This document shows positions 56,250-64,000 of a stretch of DNA of 64,000 bases, one piece after another. Location: contig CAVXSF010000009.1 in NCBI GenBank assembly GCA_963764345.1, positions 372,001 to 436,000 of the forward strand, read 5' to 3'. Position 1 is the first letter of the stretch, and each line of letters opens with the position of its first letter. The position numbers and the translations under genes were made by a program. A model generated the notes under the pieces. That model was not told the origin of the DNA. It made no database searches and was given only the letters and a program-made list of their open reading frames with translations. The stretch is from DASQZK01 sp963764345 (GTDB taxonomy: Bacteria > Bacteroidota > Bacteroidia > Bacteroidales > GCA-2748055).

Positions 56250-57980
56250 ATGAGCCTACAGAACCTTAGCGAGCAGGAACAAATAAGGAGGGCCTCACTG
56301 GAGGAGCTCAGGAAACTGGGCATTAATCCGTACCCCGCCGAGGGCTACCCGGTGAACGCTGCTGCTTCACAGATAAAAGAGGAATTTAAGGACGATGACA
56401 ACGCGTTCGGCGAGGTATTCCTGGCCGGCAGGATCATGAGCCGCCGTATCATGGGCAGCGCCTCTTTCGCTGAAATCCAGGATGCCTCAGGAAGGATACA
56501 GATCTATCTTCAGCGCGACACCATCTGCCCGGAAGAGGATAAAACCATGTACAATACGGTGTTCAAAAAACTGCTCGACATCGGAGATATCATCGGCATT
56601 CACGGGAATGTGTTCAGAACGCAGATGGGAGAGATCACGGTAAATGTGCAGGGATTCAAGGTCCTCAGTAAATCTCTCAGGCCTCTCCCTGTCGTCAAGG
56701 AAAAAGAGGGCCATACTTTCGATGCTTTCACCGACCCTGAGCAACGCTACCGTCAGCGGTATGTCGACCTTATCGTGAATCCTTCGGTCAGAAAAACCTT
56801 CGTTCAGCGTACAGTGCTGGTGAACGCTATGCGGAATTTCCTGAATGAAAAAAAATATATCGAGGTGGAAACGCCGGTACTTCAGCCGCTTTACGGCGGT
56901 GCGGCAGCCCGGCCGTTTAAGACCCACCACAATACTCTCGACCAGACATTATACCTCCGGATCGCCAATGAACTTTACCTGAAAAGGCTGATCGTCGGCG
57001 GTTATGAAGGAGTCTATGAGTTTTCCAAAGACTTCCGCAATGAAGGGATGGACCGTTTCCATAACCCGGAATTCACGCAGATGGAACTTTACGTGGCTTA
57101 CCAGGACTACGTGTGGATGATGGAGCTGGTGGAAGAGATGGTTGAACGTGTTGCCCTGGCACTTCATGGTACTACGAAGGTGCAGGTAGGCGAACACCTC
57201 ATCGATTTCAAACGTCCCTGGAAACGCTTCACCATGTTCGAAGCCATAAAGGAATATACCGGCATCGACATCTCCGGAATGGACGAAGCTGAACTCCGTA
57301 ATACGGCCGGAACGCTCGGTGTGCAGCTTGACGAAACCATGGGAAAGGGCAAGGTCATCGACGAGATCTTCGGTGAAAAATGCGAGCCCAATCTTATACA
57401 GCCGACCTTCATCACCGACTACCCCATCGAGATGTCGCCGTTGGCCAAGAAACACCGTTCTGCACCGGGTCTTGTCGAACGCTTCGAAGCCATCTGTAAC
57501 GGAAAGGAACTCTGTAATGCCTTCTCCGAGCTGAACGACCCCATCGATCAGCGCGAACGGTTCGAACTGCAGATCCAACTCGGCAAACGCGGTGATGAAG
57601 AAGCCATGGTCCTTGACGAGGATTTCCTCCGCGCCCTCGAATACGGCATGCCGCCTACCGCCGGGCTTGGTATCGGTATCGACCGGCTGGCCATGATCAT
57701 GACCAACAGTACTTCCATCCAGGATGTAATCTTCTTTCCGCAGATGAAGCCGGAGAAAAGACAGCAATTGATTACTGATGACCCTTCAAAATACACCAGT
57801 CTGGGCATCCCGGAAGAATGGGTGGAGCCACTGCAGAAGCTTGGATACACCACCGTAGCTAAACTTAAGGAAGTGGAAAAGCCGGGAAAACTGGCCAATG
57901 ACCTCAACGGCTTTAAAAAGAAAAACAAACTGGACCTGCCGGGACTGAGCCCGGAAACTGTTGCTTCCTGGATACAATAA
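56250..57980 (+). CDS. lysS: Lysyl-tRNA synthetase, class II
   Basis: Charges tRNA-Lys. The 576-residue protein has an N-terminal OB-fold anticodon-binding domain (about 55-160; VFLAGRIMSRRIMGSASFAE). The class II catalytic core shows motif 1 (RTVLVNAMRNFLNEKKYIEV), VETPVLQPLYGGAAARPF, motif 2 (YEFSKDFRNEGMDRFHNPEF) and motif 3 (TAGLGIGIDRLAMIMTNS). A C-terminal extension of about 70 residues with a helix-hairpin-helix-like sequence (PLQKLGYTTVAKLKEVE, LPGLSPETVASWIQ) is typical of Bacteroidetes LysRS. The start is supported by a TATCTTTG promoter element just upstream. Confidence 0.96.
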   Translation: MSLQNLSEQEQIRRASLEELRKLGINPYPAEGYPVNAAASQIKEEFKDDDNAFGEVFLAGRIMSRRIMGSASFAEIQDASGRIQIYLQRDTICPEEDKTMYNTVFKKLLDIGDIIGIHGNVFRTQMGEITVNVQGFKVLSKSLRPLPVVKEKEGHTFDAFTDPEQRYRQRYVDLIVNPSVRKTFVQRTVLVNAMRNFLNEKKYIEVETPVLQPLYGGAAARPFKTHHNTLDQTLYLRIANELYLKRLIVGGYEGVYEFSKDFRNEGMDRFHNPEFTQMELYVAYQDYVWMMELVEEMVERVALALHGTTKVQVGEHLIDFKRPWKRFTMFEAIKEYTGIDISGMDEAELRNTAGTLGVQLDETMGKGKVIDEIFGEKCEPNLIQPTFITDYPIEMSPLAKKHRSAPGLVERFEAICNGKELCNAFSELNDPIDQRERFELQIQLGKRGDEEAMVLDEDFLRALEYGMPPTAGLGIGIDRLAMIMTNSTSIQDVIFFPQMKPEKRQQLITDDPSKYTSLGIPEEWVEPLQKLGYTTVAKLKEVEKPGKLANDLNGFKKKNKLDLPGLSPETVASWIQ

Positions 57981-58175
57981 GGAAATAAATCTCCTCCCTT
58001 CAATTTGCAGGCACTCCTTATTTATAATAATAGAGAATGCCTGCCTTTTCGTTCCATCCCGCGTCCGCACCCTCCCTTTCTTTATTCATGGATTTTGCAA
58101 AGCGGTTTTATCCGATTTAATTGATATTCTCCCTCCAAATTCCTATATTATCACAATTTAAAAATTACTCCAGCC

Positions 58176-58598
58176 ATGAAAACATTACGAATTATAACAA
58201 TTGCAACCCTTTTTGCCTTTTCACTGGCTTCACTGAATGCACAGTCTTTAATAAAGGGAAACCTGGTTTGTATTCACAACATGAGTGTGGTTCTCAAAAA
58301 AGATGTTACCCCAACTCAATTTGAGAATTTCATGTTGAACAACTATATCCCTGCCTTTGAGAAGAATGTGAAAGGCGTGAAAGTATTCCTGGTAAAGGGG
58401 CAAAGAGGAGAATATAAGGGTGAGTATGCTGTTTTCATACAATTTAAAAATGAGAAGGCATGGAAAGAATTCTCACCGCAGGAAGGTGAATTAAGTGAGA
58501 TGGCAAAAGCCTGCCTGAAAAAGATGATGCCCCTTGAAAGTGAACTCTACAAAATCGCACAAACGGATTTCACCACCACACAGTGGCTGGTGCTTTAG
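58176..58598 (+). CDS. Small secreted protein of unknown function
   Basis: 140 residues with a clear signal peptide (IITIATLFAFSLASLNAQ, cleavage near residue 23). The mature part (VVLKKDVTPTQFENFMLNNY, IPAFEKNVKGVKVFLVKGQR, VFIQFKNEKAWKEFSP) looks like a single ferredoxin-like (ABM/EthD-type dimeric alpha-beta barrel) fold, in which a strand of the form KG..GE...V.IQF is usual. No catalytic residues stand out. It is monocistronic between lysS and the PorP/SprF-like gene. Confidence 0.7.
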   Translation: MKTLRIITIATLFAFSLASLNAQSLIKGNLVCIHNMSVVLKKDVTPTQFENFMLNNYIPAFEKNVKGVKVFLVKGQRGEYKGEYAVFIQFKNEKAWKEFSPQEGELSEMAKACLKKMMPLESELYKIAQTDFTTTQWLVL

Positions 58599-58847
58599 GG
58601 ATTCAGGATCTCCTTTTTCTCTTTAACTCTGCTATCCGGGGACAGTCCGCACGGCTACCCGGATAATTGTCTATATTAGCTCAACGACTTTGCAGGCACC
58701 CGTACCTGAAGAATTCGGCCTTTACCTTGATGTGATGCCGTTTAATTTCATAAATTGTCTGTCGAAAGAGAATTGATCCGGTTTGTCGAATATGTCCGTC
58801 AGCCGGAATGATTCCCGGGCACTGTGAATATTTATCCAGATACGATA

Positions 58848-59813
58848 ATGCCAATGCATATATACAAAAGAATTATATGCCTGATTTCTCTCATTTCTTT
58901 TTTGATCACTCTGGCAAACGGACAGCTAATTCCCCAAAAACCCGTTTCTTACAGGGTCTTCACACCTTTCCTTTTTAATCCGGCCATCACCGGGAGCCAT
59001 GACTATTCCACACTGGACATTACCTCAGCCTTTCAGGGTGAATCGAATGCACAACTAGTCAGTTTGAGTGGAAGGCTGACAAGGACAGAACCCGGGTATT
59101 TTTCATCACCGGATTTGGTAACCTTCAGAAATACTGCTATTGGCAGTTATTTTTTCCATGAGAAAAACCCGCTGTCTCAAAATACGGGCGCCGCAGTATC
59201 CTTCGCCTATCATATCCCGCTCAGCCGCAGTTCATTTTCATTTCTGTCCTTAGGAATAGCCATGAAGGGATATTTCAGTTCACCGGGTGCTTCCGGCGGT
59301 GTTGAACCAGCCGGGAGTTCATCCAATAGTCCTCACACCAATATGGATGTGGGTATATACTACTATGGAACACATCTGTTTACCGGCTTTTCTTCCTCAA
59401 ATTTGTTCGGGAGTCCGCAGATTCCCGTTACCCCGGGTGAGTTCAGGATCCCGGTGTCGCAGCAATATGTTCTGCTTGCTGGTTACAAAATCCAGCTTTC
59501 AAAATCACAGGACATCCTGCTTGAACCATCTGTTATCAGCATCTTTGACAGTCTGACCTTTCATGAAGCCGGAAAACAGTTCAGGCCGGTAATAAAACTC
59601 TATCTTCAGAATTTCTGTATGGGAACGTATTTCCAGGATAAAGAGAAGAACTCTTTCTTTTTCCAGTACCGGTATCCCAGGTTTTATGTCGGCGGATTTT
59701 TTGCCCTTCCGAAAAAATCCCCATATTATTCAAAAGATGTGATCGTCGAAATTATGGCAGGTATAAATTTTTCCAGCGATAAGTCCAGGTTTACCGGCCA
59801 TAGTCACTGGTAA
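58848..59813 (+). CDS. PorP/SprF-family outer-membrane protein
   Basis: About 321 residues. A signal peptide (IICLISLISFLITLANGQ) precedes a Bacteroidetes-specific barrel domain of the PorP/SprF family: YRVFTPFLFNPAITGSHDYS (the NPA-type motif), NTAIGSYFFHEKNPLSQNTG, SLGIAMKGYFSS and FRPVIKLYLQNFCMGTYFQD. These proteins accompany type IX secretion and gliding motility components. ATG 58848 is favoured over the GTG at 58824 because it places the signal helix near the start. It is followed 21 bases later by a PD40/SPOR protein, a common PorP-PorE-like pairing. Confidence 0.82.
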   Translation: MPMHIYKRIICLISLISFLITLANGQLIPQKPVSYRVFTPFLFNPAITGSHDYSTLDITSAFQGESNAQLVSLSGRLTRTEPGYFSSPDLVTFRNTAIGSYFFHEKNPLSQNTGAAVSFAYHIPLSRSSFSFLSLGIAMKGYFSSPGASGGVEPAGSSSNSPHTNMDVGIYYYGTHLFTGFSSSNLFGSPQIPVTPGEFRIPVSQQYVLLAGYKIQLSKSQDILLEPSVISIFDSLTFHEAGKQFRPVIKLYLQNFCMGTYFQDKEKNSFFFQYRYPRFYVGGFFALPKKSPYYSKDVIVEIMAGINFSSDKSRFTGHSHW

Positions 59814-59834
59814 AAACGTTTTTACACCAACATT

Positions 59835-61415
59835 ATGAAGGCATTTCTTACGGGATTGATCATTTACCTTCTGGCATACGGGACGGCGGCCCAGGCGCAG
59901 GCGACCGGACCTTCCGGAAAGGTCACAAGGGTGGAGGCAGATACGGGAAAAACCGGTGACCGGCAGTTCATGAACCTGGATATCGTTGTGGATTCGTTTG
60001 ATCTCAGAATTATCCCTCCCTCCTCTGGTGTGCGATTTTATGAAGGAAACCTGGTCTTCCTCTCCATTTCAAAAGATGAATTGAAAATGTCTCCCAGCCA
60101 CCTGTCTTTCGGAACCGTCCAGGCCTACTTTGCTCCGGTGGTTGATTCCACAACCGGACCCCACCGTGTTTTTTCTCCTTTCTCCTCCATGCCCTTCTCC
60201 TTTCCCACCGAAGCCATGACGTTCAGTAAGAACTTTCATACTTTATACTTTACGAAGATCTCTAAAAGCGACCATAAGGAAAAAATCTATAAGGCTGATC
60301 AGTATACCACAGGGAATAACCGGCAGGGATGGTCCTGGGGTAACCAACCCCTCAGTTTCTGTACCGATACATTCCGTTATACACATCCGGCTCTTTCGAA
60401 CAATGGCAACCTCCTCATCTTTGCTTCAGATAAACCCGGCTCGATGGGCGGTATGGACCTGTACGTCACCAATAAAACCACCGGAGAATGGTCTCCACCC
60501 GAAAACCTGGGTTCTTCCTTCAATACCAGGGGAAATGAGATGTTTCCGTTTCTCGATGATGATAATAACCTCTACTATTCATCTGACAAACTACCTGGCT
60601 ATGGTGGTTACGACATCTTCATCTGCCGGTTTAATGGACGGGCCTGGGATAAGCCTGTCAATATGTCTGACCGCGTTAACACTGAGAACGATGATATCGC
60701 CTTCACCCTCGATCCGGAAGCCGACACGCTCGCCTTTTATACCGTCAGGCAAAAATCGGCGAAGCTGGATATGCATCTGTATGAAATTACCCTGAAAAGG
60801 CAGCCCCAACTGTCGGAAAATCAGGGACTATCCAGTGTATTGTTTCATATTGCCCAGACCAGCAAGGATCTTGTTGCAGAAAAGTTTCCCACGAAAGTAA
60901 GCACTCAACCTGCTGACACATTAAAAGCAGAGATAAAAAAGCCTGATATCATCAAGGATACCGCAACACATGCCATTCCCAAAACGACCACTGCTAAAAC
61001 TGAACGGAAAGAGACAACACCTGTCGTTAAAGAGCAAAAAACGGCACCAGCTCAAACGAATAAAGCAACAGTTTCTGAAAAGCCACCTACCCTAGCTAAA
61101 CCGGAAACTGAGAAAACGACAGTCACAACACCTGCCCCAAAACCAGAGCCGAAAAAGGATGTGGTTGTTTACAGGGTTCAGTTTGCCGCCAGCACAAAAC
61201 CCAAGGGAAGTTACACCATAAGGGTGGAAGGAAAAGCCTGGAAAACGTGGGAATATCGTTACAAAGGGGCCTACCGGTCCTGCATCGGCAAATACAACAC
61301 CCTCGAACCGGCGAAAAACCTGCAGAACACCTGCCGGAAAGCCGGTTATCCGCAGGCTTTTGTAGTGGTGTTTGTGAACGGAGTAAGGACGGTGGATCCT
61401 AAGTATTTCAGGTAG
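59835..61415 (+). CDS. PD40 repeat protein with C-terminal SPOR-like domain
   Basis: 526 residues. A signal peptide (GLIIYLLAYGTAAQAQ) is followed by a WD40-like PD40 beta-propeller region (about 120-335; TFSKNFHTLYFTKISKSDHK, HPALSNNGNLLIFASDKPGS, GNEMFPFLDDDNNLYYSSDK). A low-complexity Thr/Lys/Pro linker (about 365-445) leads to a C-terminal SPOR-like domain (YRVQFAASTKPKGS, YRSCIGKYNTLEPAKNLQ). In PorE-type proteins the C-terminal domain is usually OmpA-like, so this is a SPOR variant that should bind denuded peptidoglycan. It likely anchors the neighbouring PorP/SprF protein to the wall. Confidence 0.75.
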   Translation: MKAFLTGLIIYLLAYGTAAQAQATGPSGKVTRVEADTGKTGDRQFMNLDIVVDSFDLRIIPPSSGVRFYEGNLVFLSISKDELKMSPSHLSFGTVQAYFAPVVDSTTGPHRVFSPFSSMPFSFPTEAMTFSKNFHTLYFTKISKSDHKEKIYKADQYTTGNNRQGWSWGNQPLSFCTDTFRYTHPALSNNGNLLIFASDKPGSMGGMDLYVTNKTTGEWSPPENLGSSFNTRGNEMFPFLDDDNNLYYSSDKLPGYGGYDIFICRFNGRAWDKPVNMSDRVNTENDDIAFTLDPEADTLAFYTVRQKSAKLDMHLYEITLKRQPQLSENQGLSSVLFHIAQTSKDLVAEKFPTKVSTQPADTLKAEIKKPDIIKDTATHAIPKTTTAKTERKETTPVVKEQKTAPAQTNKATVSEKPPTLAKPETEKTTVTTPAPKPEPKKDVVVYRVQFAASTKPKGSYTIRVEGKAWKTWEYRYKGAYRSCIGKYNTLEPAKNLQNTCRKAGYPQAFVVVFVNGVRTVDPKYFR

Positions 61416-61676
61416 GGGGCTGCTGGACCTGGATTACGCGTGACGGGAACCCGGAGTTTCGGAAAGTCGGCAAAACGGACTCCTGCAACAGAGCTACAGG
61501 CAGGTCAGTCAGCTCCGCCATTGAATGGCTAAATGGCAGCAGGAGTAAGGAAAGAAGGTTGCGTCAGACCGATGTCCACACCTTCACATTCCCAGTCAGC
61601 TTCTCATTTAGACACTTGAAAACCCGACTCCACAAGCATGTTTTTTTCGTCATACGTCTATGAGCAACCTATTCCC

Positions 61677-63173
61677 TCACAGCTCATACCCTGGTCTGTA
61701 GTAAGGTTTGATCAGCCTGTCAGCTTCTTCGACATTCGTTTTCATATTCACGGGATCCCAGTGCAGTTTTTTTCGGGTACGCATGGCGATAATTGCCAGG
61801 TTGAGGGTCTCGGTGACCGGATCGGCAAATTCAAAATGCGCCCTTCCGGGCTTTCCACCTTTGCAGGCATTTATCCAGTCACCGATATGATCTTTCGATC
61901 TCGCGATAAAAGGTTCGGGTGCCTGGTAAGCCTTATTTGCAGCTTCAGGTATAAGGCGTGGTTTGCCTCCGTGGAATTCAGCCAGGATCTTTCCTTTGTC
62001 GCCGACATAAAGCATGCCTTCGGCCGGCAGGTCTTTGCCGTCTTTCTCCAACTCTTCAGGAACCAGCGGCTTTATACCGCCATCATACCAGAACAGTTGA
62101 ACAGGCGGCATATCTTCGCGTGCCCCGAAGGTGAAATGGGCTGTCATGGCCCTGGGTTGTGCAATGTGGTTATCCATGTGTGTGGGGATGCCGTTGATGA
62201 CGTCGCAGTATGTGCTGGCGCTGGCCTGGATGGTTTCGGGGAATCCCAGTTTCAGTGCCCTGAAAATCACATCCAAAGAATAGCAGCCCATGTCGCCTAT
62301 AGCCCCGGTTCCGAAATCGTACCAGCTCCTGAAGATGGTATGGGCATACTGGTAACTGAAGGGGCGATATTCCCGCGGTCCCAGCCAGAGATCCCAGTTG
62401 AAACCTTCCGGTATCTTTTCCGGGGCAGGAAGTTGGGTAAATCCTGAAGGCCAGACAGGCCGGGTGGACCAGTTATGTACTTCCCGCACCGGACCGATAG
62501 CCCCTGTCCAGATCATCTCACAAAGTTCGTCGGTTGATTCAGCTGAGGAATTGGCAGTCAGCACCTGTGTGGCAACTCCCGTTCGCCGGGCTGTATCAGC
62601 CATCACCCGGGCCTCATGGACGGAGTTTGTCATCGGCTTCTGACTCATCACGTGTTTACCCTTTTCCATCGCCCTCACCGAGACTTGTGCATGCTGGTGA
62701 TCCGTGGTACCTACCATCACGGCATCCAGTTCAGGCATCTTCTCAAGCAATTCACGGTAATCTTCAAAACTCCGGCATCCTTTATATCCTGGCGAATCTT
62801 TTTGTTTGCCGTACCAGGCCTCAACGATGCGTTTTGCAGGTTCCCTTCCAGCCCTGCAACCTTCAACGCCCTCGTCCCATTGCGGCTCATCGATGGATCT
62901 GCGGATGAGATTGCGTAATTCATTTTTACCCCAGTTCAGGTAACGGTCATCCTGCTTAACAGGGTCCGCTACCGCAATGATCTGAAGTTCAGGATATTTC
63001 AGCAATTCAAGCATTACCCTTGTCCCCTGTGTGCCATTCCCGATACAAGCGATATTCAGTTTATCACTCGGGGCAATGCGGCCCCTTCCACCAAGAACAT
63101 ACCCGGGAACGATACTGAAAGCCGCAGCTTTGGCCGTTGTGCCGACAAACTGTCTTCGGTTTATTTTTGTCAT
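61677..63173 (-). CDS. Tat-exported Gfo/Idh/MocA-family oxidoreductase
   Basis: A 498-residue NAD(P)-dependent sugar dehydrogenase with a twin-arginine signal (INRRQFVGTTAKAAAF). The Rossmann domain has LNIACIGNGTQGTRVMLELL and the cofactor/substrate segment KGKHVMSQKPMTNSVHEARV, where the KP pair and downstream residues are typical. The C-terminal alpha/beta domain has GAIGDMGCYSLDVIFRALKL, the conserved D-x-G-x-H-like turn being altered to MGCYSLD. It is close to the DUF1080 gene upstream; such pairs oxidise glycosides to 3-keto forms that DUF1080 hydrolases cleave. The specific sugar is unknown. Confidence 0.88.
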   Translation of the reverse strand: MTKINRRQFVGTTAKAAAFSIVPGYVLGGRGRIAPSDKLNIACIGNGTQGTRVMLELLKYPELQIIAVADPVKQDDRYLNWGKNELRNLIRRSIDEPQWDEGVEGCRAGREPAKRIVEAWYGKQKDSPGYKGCRSFEDYRELLEKMPELDAVMVGTTDHQHAQVSVRAMEKGKHVMSQKPMTNSVHEARVMADTARRTGVATQVLTANSSAESTDELCEMIWTGAIGPVREVHNWSTRPVWPSGFTQLPAPEKIPEGFNWDLWLGPREYRPFSYQYAHTIFRSWYDFGTGAIGDMGCYSLDVIFRALKLGFPETIQASASTYCDVINGIPTHMDNHIAQPRAMTAHFTFGAREDMPPVQLFWYDGGIKPLVPEELEKDGKDLPAEGMLYVGDKGKILAEFHGGKPRLIPEAANKAYQAPEPFIARSKDHIGDWINACKGGKPGRAHFEFADPVTETLNLAIIAMRTRKKLHWDPVNMKTNVEEADRLIKPYYRPGYEL

Positions 63174-63368
63174 GATGTTCAGTAGTTTTAGTATGAAAAA
63201 TTCAGTAAATAGTTCGTTTATATGTATGTAACCTGGGGTGAAAACCTTTTATAGAGATGCACCACGGATCCCGATAACTTTGCGGGACAGATTTAATTCT
63301 TCCTCCAGCCAGTCACCTGCTATGACAGTCTTTTTTCATATTGCCATTCTGCTATCTTCTTAATTTTT

Positions 63369-64000
63369 TTACAGTTCCTTCACATAAATATTCCGGAACT
63401 GTAACAGGGCCGGCGGGCTGACCCATTCACCGTTCATCTTGTCGCCATGATGCTGCAGGCCTATGGGGCCGGATTCGGGGATGCCAGGAAGCTCGGCATT
63501 TTCGATCACGACATGTCCGTTCAGTTCCACCGTGAGACGGTCACCCTTCAGGGTGATCTTGTAGGTATTCCATTCCCCGATATTATGGTCGGCGTTGTAA
63601 GTAGGAGTAACGCCCCTGCGGACATCTGCAGGCATGCTCTCATCCATACGGTAACCGTAAACCTCGCCTGATCCGATAGGCCAGCACCAGATATTTACCT
63701 GGGATTTTCCCTGTCCACGCAACAGGATCCCTGAATCGGAATCGGGCACAACCATCTGTATCTCCTTCCCGTTCTCATCGAGCTTATGCAAACCGCTTGG
63801 AAGAATGATAGGAACCCTCGGATTTTTGTAGGGAGTTTCCTTGATGCGCCAGTCAACATAAAGCACAAAGTTCCTATACGCCTTCTCTGTCCACAGGCTT
63901 TTATCTTTCACGGCTTCACTCATGGCATCATAGTCAATAACCTTGTCAAGTATTTTCCAGTGACCGTTATCGCCGGCGGGTATTACCCAGTTGGTGAAAT
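63369..64000 (-). CDS. DUF1080 (3-keto-disaccharide hydrolase-like) protein, 5' end outside window
   Basis: The frame remains open to the right edge, so the N-terminus is missing. The visible part reads TNWVIPAGDNGHWKILDKVI, then LWTEKAYRNFVLYVDWRIKE, SDSGILLRGQGKSQVNIWCW, GEWNTYKITLKGDRLTVELN and GPIGLQHHGDKMNG before FRNIYVKEL. These are hallmark blocks of the concanavalin-like DUF1080 domain (3-keto-glucoside/3-keto-disaccharide hydrolase). Members are usually exported; the signal would be beyond the window. An internal ATG at 63923 is not the real start. The Gfo/Idh/MocA gene lies 195 bases downstream in the same orientation. Confidence 0.88.
   Translation of the reverse strand, partial: FTNWVIPAGDNGHWKILDKVIDYDAMSEAVKDKSLWTEKAYRNFVLYVDWRIKETPYKNPRVPIILPSGLHKLDENGKEIQMVVPDSDSGILLRGQGKSQVNIWCWPIGSGEVYGYRMDESMPADVRRGVTPTYNADHNIGEWNTYKITLKGDRLTVELNGHVVIENAELPGIPESGPIGLQHHGDKMNGEWVSPPALLQFRNIYVKEL

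Noticed and set aside
56949..57767. Minus-strand 272-residue frame inside lysS
   Set aside because: Antisense shadow of lysS, which has all class II synthetase motifs on the plus strand.
58632..58665. TATCCGGG/CCCGGATA inverted repeat after the small secreted protein as terminator
   Set aside because: Arms are only 8 bp with a long loop and no T-run follows; too weak to call.

Overview
The window looks like a chromosomal segment of a Bacteroidota bacterium, most likely in the Bacteroidales/Marinilabiliales sphere. Supporting signs are a PorP/SprF-type protein beside a PD40/SPOR-type protein, the Bacteroidetes-style alternative GlmU, a 576-residue lysyl-tRNA synthetase with a C-terminal extension, a Wzc-like tyrosine kinase with a Tyr-Gly tail, and several promoters of the Bacteroidetes TTTG/TAnnTTTG type. 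Most of the window has moderate GC. Roughly 13.6-22.7 kb is clearly AT-rich and reads as acquired DNA.

Layout. 1-6.9 kb (minus strand): Lon N-terminus (cut by the window edge), GlmU-like enzyme, ribosomal protein L31, a GNAT-like protein, a class V aminotransferase and a Bax inhibitor-1 protein. 7.0-12.0 kb (plus): a four-gene, translationally coupled glycan operon (flippase, methyltransferase, glycosyltransferase, asparagine-synthase-like protein), then tRNA-His and its terminator. 12.2-24.2 kb: an island-like region with an integrase remnant beside the tRNA, a winged-helix regulator, and an O-antigen/capsule cluster (Wzx, EpsG-type polymerase, three glycosyltransferases, TupA-like ATP-grasp, sugar-1-phosphate transferase, PylC-like ATP-grasp, DegT aminotransferase), ending in an IS21 istA remnant. 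24.8-30.2 kb: FlaA1/CapD-type epimerase-dehydratase, Wzc-like kinase and Wza-like export protein. Two similar ~105-bp leader sequences (about 12.69 and 24.66 kb) bracket the variable cluster.

30.7-46.3 kb: lipoate ligase, PAP2 phosphatase, Obg, adenylate kinase, a secreted carbohydrate-active block (GH39, DUF1593, GH-like), Hpt, PurE, two outer-membrane proteins and an esterase. 46.5-64 kb: a tandem DUF3857/transglutaminase-like pair, a quinone-oxidoreductase-like protein, RecJ, LysS, a small secreted protein, the PorP/SprF and PD40-SPOR pair, a Gfo/Idh/MocA oxidoreductase and a DUF1080 (3-keto-disaccharide hydrolase-like) protein cut by the right edge.

Two window-wide patterns stand out. 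First, many genes are interrupted by single-base indels, mostly in short homopolymers, with the family consensus intact on both sides. This includes adenylate kinase, so uncorrected sequence error is the best explanation for most of them, although one glycosyltransferase also carries in-frame stops. Second, intergenic regions hold several unrelated repeat families that share a 7-bp unit (GGGATTR, CTCCAAT, TCTCTAC, CCTTTCG, AATTTTT), some attached to a hairpin element. I did not find a convincing new defence or RNA-guided system. The best leads for something undescribed are the heptamer repeats, the hairpin-plus-heptamer composite element and the paired cluster leaders.
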